Positions 27,860 to 37,574 of a DNA stretch of 64,000 bases are shown piece after piece. Every line of letters starts with the position of its first letter. Position 1 is the stretch's first letter. The DNA comes from Rhizomicrobium sp. GTDB lineage: Bacteria; Pseudomonadota; Alphaproteobacteria; Micropepsales; Micropepsaceae. The notes under the pieces are model-generated. The model had not been told where the DNA came from. It was given only the letters and a program-made list of their open reading frames with translations, and searched no databases. The stretch lies in the NCBI GenBank assembly GCA_037200045.1, contig JBBCHM010000001.1, forward strand, positions 682,001 through 746,000, written 5' to 3'. The translations under genes were made by a program, and so were the position numbers.

Positions 27860-29803
27860 TCAGTGGATCCCGAACATGCCCTTTAACGTATCGCCGACCG
27901 ATTTACTTTTCTTCTTCGTGCCCGCGGGCGGCCCCGCCAGGCCGTCCAGGAGCCCCTCGATGGGCGCGGTGCCCTTGCCCAGCACGCTGCCGATCAGGCC
28001 GCTCACGGCGCCGGCGAGGTCGGGCACATAGCGCAGATGGCTCCAGGACCCGGTGATGGCGAAGGGCACGCCGACATCCAGGAGGTTCAGTTTGCCGCCG
28101 ATCGAGGCCTTGGGCTCGATCCGATAGGCGATGGTCTGGTTGCCCAGGTCGAGATGGCCGGCGCCCGTCATGTTGATGAAAGGACTGGATAGTTTGAGAT
28201 CGTTGTTCGTCAGAATGCCGTTCGCGATCGTGAAACTGCCGCCGAACCGGTCGAAATCGGTGGCGGCGCTCGTCCCGGTCGCCCCGGCGCTCAGGATCGT
28301 GGTGACCGTCCGTGCGACCATGCCCATGTCGACGCCGCGGACGCTGCCATGCCCGATGACGACCGAGCCCTTGCCCGACAGGCCGCGCATGATGGCGTCC
28401 GGCGAGGCGCCCTTGGACGTGACGTCGAGCATGATCGTGCCGCGGCCGTCGATCTTGTCGACGCCGATCGTGTCGGCGAGGAACGGCCCGAATGCGATGT
28501 TGCTGAAAACAAGCTTGTTGGCGACGAGCGGTGCGGCCGCGCGGGCATCGACGATCAGCGTCGCCGCGCCGGTGCCGCCATAGAGCTGCATCGGGCTCAT
28601 CGTCGCGGTCATCGATCCGCCGGCGAGCGTGGCGGCGATGACGGTTTTCCCGAGCTTGAGGTGCAGCACGTCCAGCCGGCCGACATTCAGCGTCAACCGT
28701 CCGTTCATCAGCTTGAGCAGGTCGAGATTGATCGCGGTCTTGCTCCAGCCGCCGCCCGGCGGCCTGATCGGGGCCGGGGCTTTCGGCGCCCCGGGAGCCG
28801 GCGGTCCGCCGCGCAGATAGGTGTTGAGATCGAGCCGGTCGACCGAAAGCACGCCGTTCACCGCCGGCACGGGCGCGCGCAGATCGGCGTCGAGATAGCC
28901 CGAGACGGTCATGCCGTCGATCTTCGCCGCAATATTGGTGAGCGACGCGCTGCGATCGTGCACCGCGACCGCGGCACGGATATCGAGCGGACCAAGACCG
29001 GCTCCGGCCGAGGCGGGACGGCCGAGCCACGCCGCCACGTCCTTCAAGGACGGCGTGCGCAGCGAACCGGTTCCGCTGATCAGCCCGTCGCTGCCGATTG
29101 CGCCGAAGAACCCGGCGTTGAGAAAATCCGACGCGATGGCGACCGTGACGCGGGTGCCCTTGCCGGCCAGCAGCGTCTGGGTCGTCGCGGCGGACAGGCT
29201 GTAGTTCAGGCGGCGGCCGCGAAACGCGAAGGCGCCGCTCACGCCGGCGGGGCGGTCGAGCCGGGTCAGCGCCACCCTGGCGCTGAGATGGTCGATCTCG
29301 CGGCGGCTGCCCAGCCGGGCATTGTCGTAGGTGACCGTGCCGTCGCTGACCGCGATGCCCGCGAATGCCGTCTTGACGGCGACGCCGGTGCCGGCCTCGG
29401 CGCCACGGCCCGGCCTGAGCTCCCAATTGGCGCGGCCGTCGCGCGCGACTTCGAGCGCGAGCAGCGGCCGGTCGCATTCGATCTCGTCCGCCTCGATCCG
29501 TCCCGACAGCAGCGGCAGCAGCTTGACGCCGATGCGCAGCACGTCGATCTCCGCCAGATGCGGCGCGCGCCCGCCGGGCATGTTCGCCAGCGTCACATGA
29601 TGCGCGGTGAACCCCAGCGCCGGAAACAGCGTGAAGGCGAGGCCGCCCTCGATCTTGAAGGCGCGGCCCGTCGCCTGGCTGACGCGCTGCTCGATCTCGC
29701 CGCGAACCGCGCCGGTCGGCACGACGAAAGGAACGGCCGCGACGGCGACCGCGACCAGCGCGGCCAGTCCGCCCAGAAAAATGAGGAGAAATCGACGATT
29801 CAT
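27860..29803 (-). CDS. AsmA-family protein
   Basis: A 647-residue protein with one N-terminal membrane segment (LLIFLGGLAALVAVAVAAVPFVV) and a long periplasmic beta-rich part. The N-terminal AsmA block (LFPALGFTAHHVTLAN, DRPLLALEVARDGRANW) and the C-terminal block (GKGSVVIGHGSVRGVDM, ITGSWSHLRYVPD) are recognisable. AsmA-like proteins act in lipid transport to, or assembly of, the outer membrane. The gene is read away from tRNA-His and followed closely by a solute-binding protein gene. Confidence 0.9.
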   Translation of the reverse strand: MNRRFLLIFLGGLAALVAVAVAAVPFVVPTGAVRGEIEQRVSQATGRAFKIEGGLAFTLFPALGFTAHHVTLANMPGGRAPHLAEIDVLRIGVKLLPLLSGRIEADEIECDRPLLALEVARDGRANWELRPGRGAEAGTGVAVKTAFAGIAVSDGTVTYDNARLGSRREIDHLSARVALTRLDRPAGVSGAFAFRGRRLNYSLSAATTQTLLAGKGTRVTVAIASDFLNAGFFGAIGSDGLISGTGSLRTPSLKDVAAWLGRPASAGAGLGPLDIRAAVAVHDRSASLTNIAAKIDGMTVSGYLDADLRAPVPAVNGVLSVDRLDLNTYLRGGPPAPGAPKAPAPIRPPGGGWSKTAINLDLLKLMNGRLTLNVGRLDVLHLKLGKTVIAATLAGGSMTATMSPMQLYGGTGAATLIVDARAAAPLVANKLVFSNIAFGPFLADTIGVDKIDGRGTIMLDVTSKGASPDAIMRGLSGKGSVVIGHGSVRGVDMGMVARTVTTILSAGATGTSAATDFDRFGGSFTIANGILTNNDLKLSSPFINMTGAGHLDLGNQTIAYRIEPKASIGGKLNLLDVGVPFAITGSWSHLRYVPDLAGAVSGLIGSVLGKGTAPIEGLLDGLAGPPAGTKKKSKSVGDTLKGMFGIH

Positions 29804-29916
29804 GGCGCGGCGAGCATAGCGCGCCGGCCTCGATTTCGCAGGCGGGATTGCCGGGGCGGAAAGCCTTGCTTTTGCGGGGGGCGGGCCATATTTTCCCGCT
29901 CCCCGCGCGGGAACGT

Positions 29917-29993
29917 GCAGTTGTAGCTCAGCTGGTTAGAGCGCCGGATTGTGGATCCGGAGGTCGGTGGTTCGAGCCCACCCAACTGTACCA
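29917..29993 (+). tRNA. tRNA-His (GTG anticodon), CCA encoded
   Basis: A 77-base cloverleaf: acceptor GCAGTTG pairs with CAACTGT, D arm GCTC...GAGC, anticodon stem CCGGA/TCCGG with loop TTGTGGA (anticodon GTG), T arm GGTGG-TTCGAGC-CCACC, then A73 and CCA. The base before G1 is T, not the usual G-1, and the discriminator is A rather than C. A clade of Alphaproteobacteria is known to lack the otherwise universal G-1 in this tRNA. The 3' end is the integration site of the downstream element. Confidence 0.95.
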
Positions 29994-30376
29994 TTCCGTT
30001 TCCCAAAAACTCCGAACCTCCACTTGCCGGCGCGAATGACGCCGATTGCGGCGGCATTGGGCGCGTGTCCGGTCTCCGGCCTTACGGCAGAGACTCAAAG
30101 ATCAGGGAATTTTGGCGCCATCCGGCCGCCAGTCTCCATCGCCAGATCGCAGACCTCCACTTCGGCCCGAACTGGAGGTTGGGAGTTTATGCCGGGGCAG
30201 TCTGATCGACGAACCATGCTCCCCCGCAGACGAAGTATCAGGGATAAATACAGGGAAGATTCCCAGTTGAGCGCACATTTCGCGCGCGTACGGGTCAGAA
30301 AACATCGATTCCATGGTTTTTTGTGCGATTTCTCTGCCCGAAATCGCGCTGGTGATAACAGGGAACGCGCGGCGCG
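29986..30376. repeat. Left copy of a roughly 390-bp repeat (attL and flank)
   Basis: The first 43 bases match 52704-52746 exactly; the rest is clearly similar to 52747-53096 with scattered substitutions and few indels, ending with GGGAACGCGCGGCGCG in both. No protein is encoded convincingly here. It lies between tRNA-His and the recombinase stop and probably includes the recombinase-side attachment sequence. Confidence 0.8.
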
Positions 30377-30408
30377 ATAACAGGGAAAGAATTTCAGGTA
30401 ACAGGGAA
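30354..30408. repeat. Three short direct repeats with 22-base period
   Basis: GATAACAGGGAA at 30354 and 30376 and GTAACAGGGAA at 30398 start exactly 22 bases apart, just after the recombinase stop side. A related TACAGGGAAG occurs at 30250. The right-hand repeat copy (around 53074) keeps only one unit. Such phased repeats could bind the recombinase or a helper. Confidence 0.6.
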
Positions 30409-30417
30409 GAATGGCGC

Positions 30418-32082
30418 TTACATCCCCTGTTTTTCGCGCACCGCCGTGTTCGGGAAAAATGCCAATTCCTGCTCTCGCCATGAGAGGGGTACCCCATCGC
30501 GAAGGAGACGATTGAGCCGCAGACCCGGGGGCTGCTCGCCGCGCACGATGGCACGAGTCAGGGTGGGGCTCAGGAAGGCAAGGTTCAGAGTGAGACCGAC
30601 GTGCCCGCGATCCATACCGAAGCGCCTTGCCAGATCCTCCATCGAGGTGGCTTCGCCGCTCAGAAGCATCTTGCGCCACTGGTGGGCTCGGGCGAGGGCC
30701 TTGATAAGCGTCATGTCGGGGCGCGGCGCCGCCTTGCCGGCTGGGTCGGTCATCGTTGCGGCACCGCCCCGGAAGCGCGCGCGGATCGGCAGGGACAAGA
30801 TGAGATGCTCGCCGTCATCGATGAGCGTCTCACCGGGTTGGAGAAGCTCCTGCCGGTCGCTGAGAATTTGCCGATCGGTCAGCGAATGGGCGCCAGGCAC
30901 ATCTGACCGCCAGGCTGCGAGTGCGTCGGCTCGCTTGAGGCGGATGACGATATCGTTGGCCCGAACATCCATCCGGTGCATAGCCGCCCACGGTTCGTCC
31001 GATGGAAGGCCCACTCGCCGCAACGCTCCGAACACGAGACTTTCAAGTGGCGGAGCCGAGATGTGGGAGATGGCGGCTTTGGAGGTTTCACCCTTCGTGG
31101 CTGGCCTACTCACATAATATCGATAGCGATGGCTCCCTCCTTTGACCGTATAGGTCGGAACCATCATCGTCCCCGTGTCGTCAAACAGTCGACCTGCAAG
31201 GGGGGCTTCCTGCGGCGCACGCGTGCCGGCAGTCACGGGTGGCCGCTGTTCCGCCAGCCTCCGATGGACTTGGTCAAACAGGCCGCGGGGCACGATGGCC
31301 TCGTGCTCACCAGGGTACGAGTTACCCTTGTGGGTAGTCTCGCCGATGTAGGCTCGGTTGTTGAGGATACAATAGATGGCACTGCGTTCGATCGGCTTGC
31401 TACCGCGCACAGCGCCAGTACCTGACAACCTGGGCTTGGACAGCACACCTCGTTCTTTGAGATCGATGCAAAGAAGACGCGCGCAGCCCAGGTCCAGGTA
31501 CCGCTGGAAGATGAAACGGACTGTCGCTGCTTCGGCGGGTTTCACCACCAACTTGCGGTCCAAGACATCATATCCAAGAGGCGGGTTGCCTCCCATCCAG
31601 ATGCCCTTGCGCTTGGAGGCGGCAAACTTGTCGCGGATGCGCTCGCCAGTAACCTCGCGCTCGAATTGGGCGAAGGACAACAGCACATTGAGCGTCAACC
31701 GCCCCATCGAGGTTGTCGTATTAAACGACTGGGTGACCGACACGAAGGTCACGCCAATTCGGTCGAACACCTCGACCAGCTTGGCGAAGTCCATCAGCGA
31801 GCGGCTGAGGCGGTCGATCTTGTAGACGACCACGACGTCGACGGCGCCGTGTTCGATATCCTTGAGGAGACGTTGCAGGGCAGGGCGCTCCAGCGTTCCG
31901 CCCGAATAGCCGCCGTCGTCGTATCGGCCGGCGACCGCGGTCCAGCCCTCGGTCTTCTGGCTGGTGATATAGGCAGCACATGCCTCCCGCTGGGCATCGA
32001 GGCTGTTGAAATCCTGCTCAAGACCCTCCTCAGTCGATTTGCGGGTGTAGATCGCGCAGCGGATCTGGCGTTTGGTGCTCAT
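30418..32082 (-). CDS. Large serine recombinase (site-specific integrase)
   Basis: A 554-residue protein. The resolvase catalytic domain (about 1-150) has the nucleophile Ser16 in YTRKSTEEG, YDDGGYSGGTLERPALQRLL and the arginine motif DRLSRSLMDF. The recombinase domain follows (GYDVLDRKLVVKPAEAATVRFIFQRYLD), then a zinc-ribbon/coiled region and a C-terminal HTH-like part (SMEDLARRFGMDRGHVGLTLNLAFLSPTL). Its ATG overlaps the stop of the DUF2924 gene (ATGA). Located beside tRNA-His and the direct repeat, it is the likely integrase of the element. Confidence 0.93.
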   Translation of the reverse strand: MSTKRQIRCAIYTRKSTEEGLEQDFNSLDAQREACAAYITSQKTEGWTAVAGRYDDGGYSGGTLERPALQRLLKDIEHGAVDVVVVYKIDRLSRSLMDFAKLVEVFDRIGVTFVSVTQSFNTTTSMGRLTLNVLLSFAQFEREVTGERIRDKFAASKRKGIWMGGNPPLGYDVLDRKLVVKPAEAATVRFIFQRYLDLGCARLLCIDLKERGVLSKPRLSGTGAVRGSKPIERSAIYCILNNRAYIGETTHKGNSYPGEHEAIVPRGLFDQVHRRLAEQRPPVTAGTRAPQEAPLAGRLFDDTGTMMVPTYTVKGGSHRYRYYVSRPATKGETSKAAISHISAPPLESLVFGALRRVGLPSDEPWAAMHRMDVRANDIVIRLKRADALAAWRSDVPGAHSLTDRQILSDRQELLQPGETLIDDGEHLILSLPIRARFRGGAATMTDPAGKAAPRPDMTLIKALARAHQWRKMLLSGEATSMEDLARRFGMDRGHVGLTLNLAFLSPTLTRAIVRGEQPPGLRLNRLLRDGVPLSWREQELAFFPNTAVREKQGM

Positions 32083-32627
32083 TGCGCAACCTCTCGCGAG
32101 GAGCGTTGCTCCCTTTGCTCCAACCCGAAAAATCGGGGACCAGACCAGCGCGTGCCGGTTATGGTGCGGGCTATGTCCGAAAGGCTACGGTACTTCTTAC
32201 CCCGATAATCAAAGCCTTCGACGGCTACCGTCACGCGATGAACGATGCCCTTCCACTCGCGAGAAAATATCACGCCGGGCGAAAAACCACTTCGTATCTT
32301 GGGTTCGTATGAGCCGTCGCGCTGCAGGGCTTCTGCAATCTTCGTCAACGCGCGCTCGGTGGCGCTATCCAAGCTGCCAGCTGCGTCGGACTGAAGTTTC
32401 CACGCGAGCAGCTGGCATAGAATGGCGCGAGAGCGGATTGGCGGCGCATCGCCTGTGACCTGGGTCTTCCAAGCTTGGTGTAGTTCAGAAATGGTCAGCT
32501 CAGCGAGCGCCAGAATCCTGGCGTCAAGTAAGCGGGTACTGTCGTGGGAAACGGCCTTTGATCGGTGCCTTGCGCTGATGGCCAAATCCTCAATCTCCAG
32601 AGCTGCACGGGATGGACGCTCCAACAA
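32079..32627 (-). CDS. DUF2924-family protein, recombinase partner
   Basis: A 182-residue protein. The core has the DUF2924 pattern: LTISELHQAWKTQVTGDAPP, RAILCQLLAWKLQSDA, then FSREWKGIVHRVTVAVEGFDYRGKKYRSLSDIARTITGTRWSGPRFFGL. In alphaproteobacteria this family is regularly encoded directly before large serine recombinases, as here with an ATGA overlap. A role as a DNA-binding or directionality factor is plausible but not shown. The N-terminal 40 residues are less conserved, so the true start may be internal. Confidence 0.85.
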   Translation of the reverse strand: MLERPSRAALEIEDLAISARHRSKAVSHDSTRLLDARILALAELTISELHQAWKTQVTGDAPPIRSRAILCQLLAWKLQSDAAGSLDSATERALTKIAEALQRDGSYEPKIRSGFSPGVIFSREWKGIVHRVTVAVEGFDYRGKKYRSLSDIARTITGTRWSGPRFFGLEQREQRSSREVAQ

Positions 32628-34148
32628 GCGCCGAAGTCGAGGAAAAAGGAGAGCAATCTTCTGGCGAACTTTGCTCTGTTCACGCCACTAATGGGCAGCA
32701 GGCCTAAAGACCCTTTGTTACAAGTCGGGCGCCTGTAACAGCCGCCGCCCCAAGGAGAATATGAATATGCTCGTCCGGGCCTAGTGCAACCCCAGCCGAA
32801 ATCGGCTTTCGGTAGCAATCGAATAGCTCGAGAAGGTCACCGGCACAGGAGAACGACGGCACACGCGGTAGCGCAATCTGCAAATTCAATATGCGGACGC
32901 ACAATCAATGTGCTTTCAGCCAAGCGAGTATTTGCTTTTCGCCTACGACCACAAGGTGCGTACGAGCGCGCGAAAGCGCAACATATGCGAGCTCCGCTTC
33001 ATCAGCCAACTCACGCGATGTTGCGAGAATAATTACCTTCCGCTCAAGGCCTTTGAAATTCCTGATAGTCGACACCTCCACGCCTTCAGGAAAACCAGTA
33101 CGATTTCGTATGACTGCACCGGATTCCTCCTCTGCAGTAAGGACCACAATTTCTCCGGGAACGACTTTCTCTTTGATTAGACGTCTCGCGGCTGCCACCG
33201 CCGACGAATGAATCTCCCCACTACTTACCTCAAGCCATTCGACAGTCAGTCCTTCGGGGCCATCTGCCGTGATTGGAATGCCCCTATAAAAGCGTGAGGC
33301 TGTCTCATGGATGTTACGAGTGTTACGCAGATTGCGTGTCAGGTGAATCGGAACAATTTTGAACGCGGCAAGCTCCTTAGCCAAATCACCATATACGCTC
33401 TGGTTTGTGTCGAAATACGCGTGTAGCCACGAGGCCTCGTGATCCTTGACGGCTTCCTCTATAGCAATCCACCAGTGAGTCCGGAAATCCTGCGCTTCAT
33501 CGACGACTATCGCGTCGAATTTCAGCGACGGCTTTGCTCGAACCGCTTTCATGAGACACTCAATGCGCCTTTCCACGTCGTTTGTTGCTTCGCAGTCATA
33601 TCCAGCATCTTGTGAAAGTGCAGAACACAGTGCGCCCAGACTCCATACACCGACGCTCGGGACGACCTTCGACAGCTTTTTCCGCATGTACGCTGCCAAC
33701 GGTTCTGAATAACAAATAAGGGCTGTTCTCAGGCCGCGCTGCGCCAAGCGCACCGCGTCTTCCATGGCGAGAATGGTCTTGCCGGTGCCCGCTCCTCCAC
33801 CAGCGGCAACGCGGTTCAGGTGGCCGACGGAATCCAGAATATGAAATTGTTGTGGTGTAAGAGCCGCTATTACCTGATCGTCGTCGTCCAGATAATGCCC
33901 CAGCGGAACGCGAAGCGTAAACGGCTTGGCAAGCAACTCTTCAAACGCGCGTATGCCATCTGCTCCCAGTTCATCTGCCGTTCCATCTGAAAGCCGGGAC
34001 TTGATCCAGCGAGCGATTGTAGGCAGTTCACTCCTGCAGCAGAAGATCTCGCGCGGACTATCAGCGCCGAGTTTGCCGGGTGGGGTTTCAGAGTCCGGAA
34101 AGATCACCCCGTGCCTCTGCCTGATGAATCTGCCCGGCCAGCTACTGA

Positions 34149-35093
34149 GAGCCGATCCGGAAAGAAGTTGAGTCGGGTGAATCGGTTGTGATTCCGTTGT
34201 GGGTGCTGATTCGCAACAGGAGCACCCGATGTGGAAGCCGGAGCACCGGCTGTCGGCGAGACGCAATGGTCTTCGCTATTCCAGCGACATGACGGATGAG
34301 GAATGGTCACTTGCGGCGCCGTTGATACCCCCGGCCAAGCGCGGCGGGCGCAAGCGCACGACGGATGTGCGTGAAGTCTTGAACGCCATTTTCTATGTGC
34401 TTTGGACGGGCTGCCAATGGCAGGCGCTGCCGAAGGATTTTCCGCCCAAGAGCACGGTTCACGACTATCTCGAACTGTGGAACTGGGACGGGACGTTGGA
34501 GCGCATCCATCACGCGCTCTATGTGGCAGTGCGCGAGAGCCAAGGCCGCGAGGCCAGCCCCACCGCCGCCATCATCGACAGCCAGAGCGCCAAGGGAGCG
34601 CTCAAAGGGGGGCTCTGCTCGATCCTTCAGGCTACGACGCGGGCAAGAAGGTCAAGGGCCGCAAGAGGCACATCCTCGTCGATACGCTCGGCCTGTTGCT
34701 GAGCGTCGCCGTCCACAGCGCCGACATCCAGGATCGCGACGGCGCAGCGCTGGTCCTCGACAAGCGGACGCGGCGATCGTTTCCCTTCATCGAACGTATC
34801 TTCGCCGACGGCGGTTACAACGCCAAAAAGACCGCCGATGCCGTCGCCGCCACCGGAACCTGGGTCATCGAGATCGTCAAGCGCAGCGATGCCCACCGCT
34901 TCGTGGTCATGCCAAAACGCTGGATCGTCGAACGCACCCTGGCCTGGATCAGCCGCAACCGACGCCTGGCGCGCGACTTCGAGCGCTACGCCACAACCGT
35001 CGCGGCCTTCATCCGCCTCGCCATGATCCGCATCATGCTCAGGCGACTTGCCGCAAATCCCTCAAAATGATTCAGTTCTTTCCGGATCGGCTC
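34149..35093 (+). mobile_element. IS5-family insertion sequence, copy 1 (945 bp)
   Basis: Terminal inverted repeats start GAGCCGATCCGGAAAGAA at both ends. It is flanked by TGA on each side (34146-34148 and 35094-35096), a 3-bp TNA-type target duplication typical of part of the IS5 family. It is inserted in the NERD-helicase gene. Two further nearly identical 945-bp copies occur at 37575 and 40218. Confidence 0.92.
34229..35070 (+). CDS. IS5-family transposase, two frames joined by -1 frameshift
   Basis: The first frame (34229-34702) carries the DUF4096-type N-terminus (MWKPEHRLSARRNGLRYSSDM...EEWSLAAPLIPP) and the first catalytic Asp in IIDSQSAKGA. The second frame supplies LLDPSGYDAGKKVKGRKRHILVDTLGLLL, IFADGGYNAKK (second Asp) and IVERTLAWISRNRRL (catalytic Glu). 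They join by a -1 shift at the slippery CAAAGGGGGG near 34605. This is a known mode in IS5-group elements. The full product is about 280 residues. Confidence 0.9.
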
Positions 35094-35465
35094 TGAGAGT
35101 TTTCACCTGTTTAAGCAGTTCATGCTTGGACGCAACTGCCTGTCTGACGGGGTTTTTGATGTTGTGCCGAATATTGTGACGATCAATTGTTCTCCATTGG
35201 TCTTTCACGGGGTCATACGAAATTCCTCCGCCCTTAACCTCCAATGTCAGATAGCCCCAGGCTGGATGCATCACGACGAAATCACACTCTCCATCTTTCT
35301 CTTCGCCCGAAGGGGTCATGCCAAGCCAGGGGCGGCTGTAAAACACTACCCATCCACTGCCGAGTGTATTTGCCAGCAGATCGTATACCTTCACCTCAGA
35401 AGCGCGCAGTGAACTCTCGCGTATCTGACGTGGCAGGATCGCTGGCCACATGCGCGGTCCGGCCA

Positions 35466-37301
35466 TCATGCAGCTCCCGGAAGCAAGCCCTTGAAAAAGC
35501 CAGAGTCGGGATCAGCTGGCGTCCCCACCAGCGTTGCCCGGTCGAGAAATCTGTTGAACTCCTCGCAGGAGGTCTCCGGAGAAAGTACACACGAGTGGCA
35601 GGCAGCAAGAGAAAGTCCATCATCTCCGCTGAGTACATTTTCGATACAGAGGGGATCAGACGAACACCACGTCTGCGCTTTCAGAGCCGATCTTACGGTG
35701 CGTTCAATACGAACTGGGTCGCCCTCACGTTGAAGCCCACCAAGCGTGCCATCGTCATCAGTGGTCGCTGTGTAGATAAGTACTCCCGCCATCGCGGTGT
35801 CACCACTTTCGACGTAGAGGCGCTCCCGCAACGCTGTTGATGAATAACCACATTCAAGGGTCAACTGACGCATCAATGCATGGGCAAATGTATGTACGAG
35901 CAGAAAGCGCGGTGTGATCTCCCGCGGCGACACTGAATCCGCTCCATGACGCTCCTTCCATTCCTTAGACCAGCGAGCCTGAATTTCGGCGGCCCGCGCA
36001 GCCATATTTGAGCCCGCTTCCCACGACGCAAGTTCGGCGGCCGCGAATTCCAGAAAAATACCCTCGCCACGTACTTCTATCGCAGGGAGCCAGCCCAGTT
36101 CCTCATTTATGGATAGCGGAGCTATATTGGTGTCCGATGAATCCCCCGGAGGCTGAATCCTTGTAAACCCTATCAGCGCCCTCACTTCGCGCAGGCGAGT
36201 AACTTTTAACAGCCTGGAAAACCATTTCTGCAGGGCAGCTGGCACGGGCTGAGGTCGAATTTCAAATTCGCGATCCAGGCCCTGCACCGGAACGCCGCCA
36301 GTAAATTGCCGATACTCCTCCAGGCGGAGATTATCTGTATCAATTGCATCCTGTGCACGCAGCCGCCTGTCGATCTCGCCTGCCAGATCTTCCGGAGAAA
36401 GATTCAGTTCCTGAAGGACTGCAGCCAAATCAGCCTTTGCAACCATCCGGATATATTGTGCACGGTCCTCCGGCTCAACGCTGATGATCGTATTCCAGTG
36501 GACTCCCAGCGCTTCCTGCAACCGGTCCGACCATGGCGGAATGCTCAGTGCTGATTCAATTAACGGGAAATAGAGATTGGATGCTCCGCGCTGTACGGTC
36601 CGGGGCTTATGCGGACAGAGTTCAGGACCGGTGGCCAGCCAGGGGCGGCGCCCCCTACAATTGGAGAAGCGCTTCCATGTATCCTTGGAAAAAATGCCGT
36701 CCATCGAACGTCGGGCATTGCATTTCGGACAGCTGAGAATGAGACCTGCGAGGCCGGGCTGCTCCGATTGCAATTTCAAGAGGCCTTCGCGATTGGTACA
36801 TCCTTCGCGGTGCCCAACCCACATGTGCCAGGGAAACTCATCAAGGTGACCAGCCTCACAGGCCATGACGAAACGCACCGGGATAGCAAAAACGTTCTGA
36901 CGTGACGGCGCCTTGTTTGTGCAGCTCTGGCAGATACGGCCAGCACGTCCCGGTTCATCGTTCCAGCGATCTTCTTGCCCGATCCGGTCACATTGGGGGC
37001 ATTGCAGCCATAGGGGGAAACGCACGGCGACGAGCGCGCGTTCGTTGTCGGACTCCTTCGCAGGGTCTCTTACCGGAGGAAGGCGAAAGCCCCTGACGTT
37101 CAGCTTTTTCTGAAGCCGCTCCTCCCTGATGGCCTGCGGATGCAGCATCCCCCCAGGAGGAAAATTACGGTCCCATTCTTCAAGGCCTGCGACAATAGCT
37201 GAAATTGTTGCTTCACCAGCCCGAAAATCTACGACAGCACCAGGACCAAAGGTCGTAGCGGCTGCGCTTCTTCGCAACGGTCCGATTTCGTTGGACGTCA
37301 T
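35466..37301 (-). CDS. drmB: DrmB-like DUF1998 protein of a DISARM-type defence system
   Basis: A 611-residue protein. The N-terminus (RRSAAATTFGPGAVVDFRAGEATISAIVAGLEEW) is typical of DrmB. Zinc-binding cysteine pairs follow (CPQC...CQSC, CPKC). The C-terminal DUF1998 region has LLVHTFAHALMRQLTLECGYSSTALRERLY and the diagnostic CHSCVLSPETSCEEFNRFLDRATLVG. DrmB is a core DISARM protein that works with the helicase DrmA against phage DNA. Here the upstream drmA is reduced to its tail and the downstream helicase is interrupted, so the system is very likely inactive. Confidence 0.85.
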   Translation of the reverse strand: MTSNEIGPLRRSAAATTFGPGAVVDFRAGEATISAIVAGLEEWDRNFPPGGMLHPQAIREERLQKKLNVRGFRLPPVRDPAKESDNERALVAVRFPLWLQCPQCDRIGQEDRWNDEPGRAGRICQSCTNKAPSRQNVFAIPVRFVMACEAGHLDEFPWHMWVGHREGCTNREGLLKLQSEQPGLAGLILSCPKCNARRSMDGIFSKDTWKRFSNCRGRRPWLATGPELCPHKPRTVQRGASNLYFPLIESALSIPPWSDRLQEALGVHWNTIISVEPEDRAQYIRMVAKADLAAVLQELNLSPEDLAGEIDRRLRAQDAIDTDNLRLEEYRQFTGGVPVQGLDREFEIRPQPVPAALQKWFSRLLKVTRLREVRALIGFTRIQPPGDSSDTNIAPLSINEELGWLPAIEVRGEGIFLEFAAAELASWEAGSNMAARAAEIQARWSKEWKERHGADSVSPREITPRFLLVHTFAHALMRQLTLECGYSSTALRERLYVESGDTAMAGVLIYTATTDDDGTLGGLQREGDPVRIERTVRSALKAQTWCSSDPLCIENVLSGDDGLSLAACHSCVLSPETSCEEFNRFLDRATLVGTPADPDSGFFKGLLPGAA

Positions 37302-37574
37302 CAGGTCGCCCTCCTGAGTCCGTTCACCAACTTGTAAATCGTAGCCGGCTCAACCCCGCGCATTGAATTAGGCGTTGGCCAAGCTTGCCCCACTATACGT
37401 CCTGCGGCACGCAATGCGGCAGCTCTCTCTGCGCTCTGGAGCAGAGAAGTCTTCGGATACTGACTCCAATATTGCTGGGGAGCGCGGCGGACCCAGCGTG
37501 CAAGTCTCTCTCTCAGCTCAATTTCCACACCGGTCTCAAACGGGTCGACGCGTTGTGCCCGTGCGCCGGTCTAA
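37301..37574 (-). pseudogene. drmA: C-terminal remnant of the gene upstream of drmB (probably drmA helicase)
   Basis: An open frame enters from the IS boundary at 37574 and ends at 37301, sharing a base with the drmB start (TGATG). It reads RVDPFETGVEIELRERLARW and PTPNSMRGVEPATIYKLVNGL. The order drmA-drmB with overlapping codons is usual in DISARM loci, so this is most likely the tail of drmA; about 90 residues alone do not prove it. The rest has been lost next to IS copy 2. Confidence 0.5.

Larger units (their letters stand above)
32905..35469 (-). pseudogene. NERD-domain SF1 (UvrD-like) helicase gene split by an IS5-family element
   Basis: The N-terminal piece (35469-35097) is a NERD nuclease-related domain (KDGECDFVVMHPAWGYLTLEVKGG, then AVASKHELLKQVKTL). 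The rest (34145-32905) is a helicase with Walker A GGGAGTGKTI, Walker B DAIVVDEAQDF and the motif VI-like YVALSRARTHLVVV. Removing the 945-bp IS and one copy of the TGA target duplication joins them in frame (KTL-S-SWPGRF) into 538 residues. Its ATG overlaps the drmB stop (ATGA), so it is the third gene of a drmA-drmB-helicase transcript. The downstream piece still has an open frame of 453 codons and might be expressed without NERD. Confidence 0.88.

Noticed and set aside
29893-29913. Inverted repeat TTCCCGC...GCGGGAA just before tRNA-His as a terminator
   Set aside because: No T tract follows and the tRNA must be transcribed through or from this point; it more likely reflects GC-rich promoter-side sequence.
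30354-30408. A CRISPR array was considered for the 22-base phased repeats
   Set aside because: Only three 11-12-base units with spacers of about 10 bases, and no cas genes; the spacing is helical phasing, not a repeat-spacer array.
32704-32904. A 66-codon minus-strand frame after the interrupted helicase gene
   Set aside because: Starts at a TTG without ribosome site and shows no conserved pattern.
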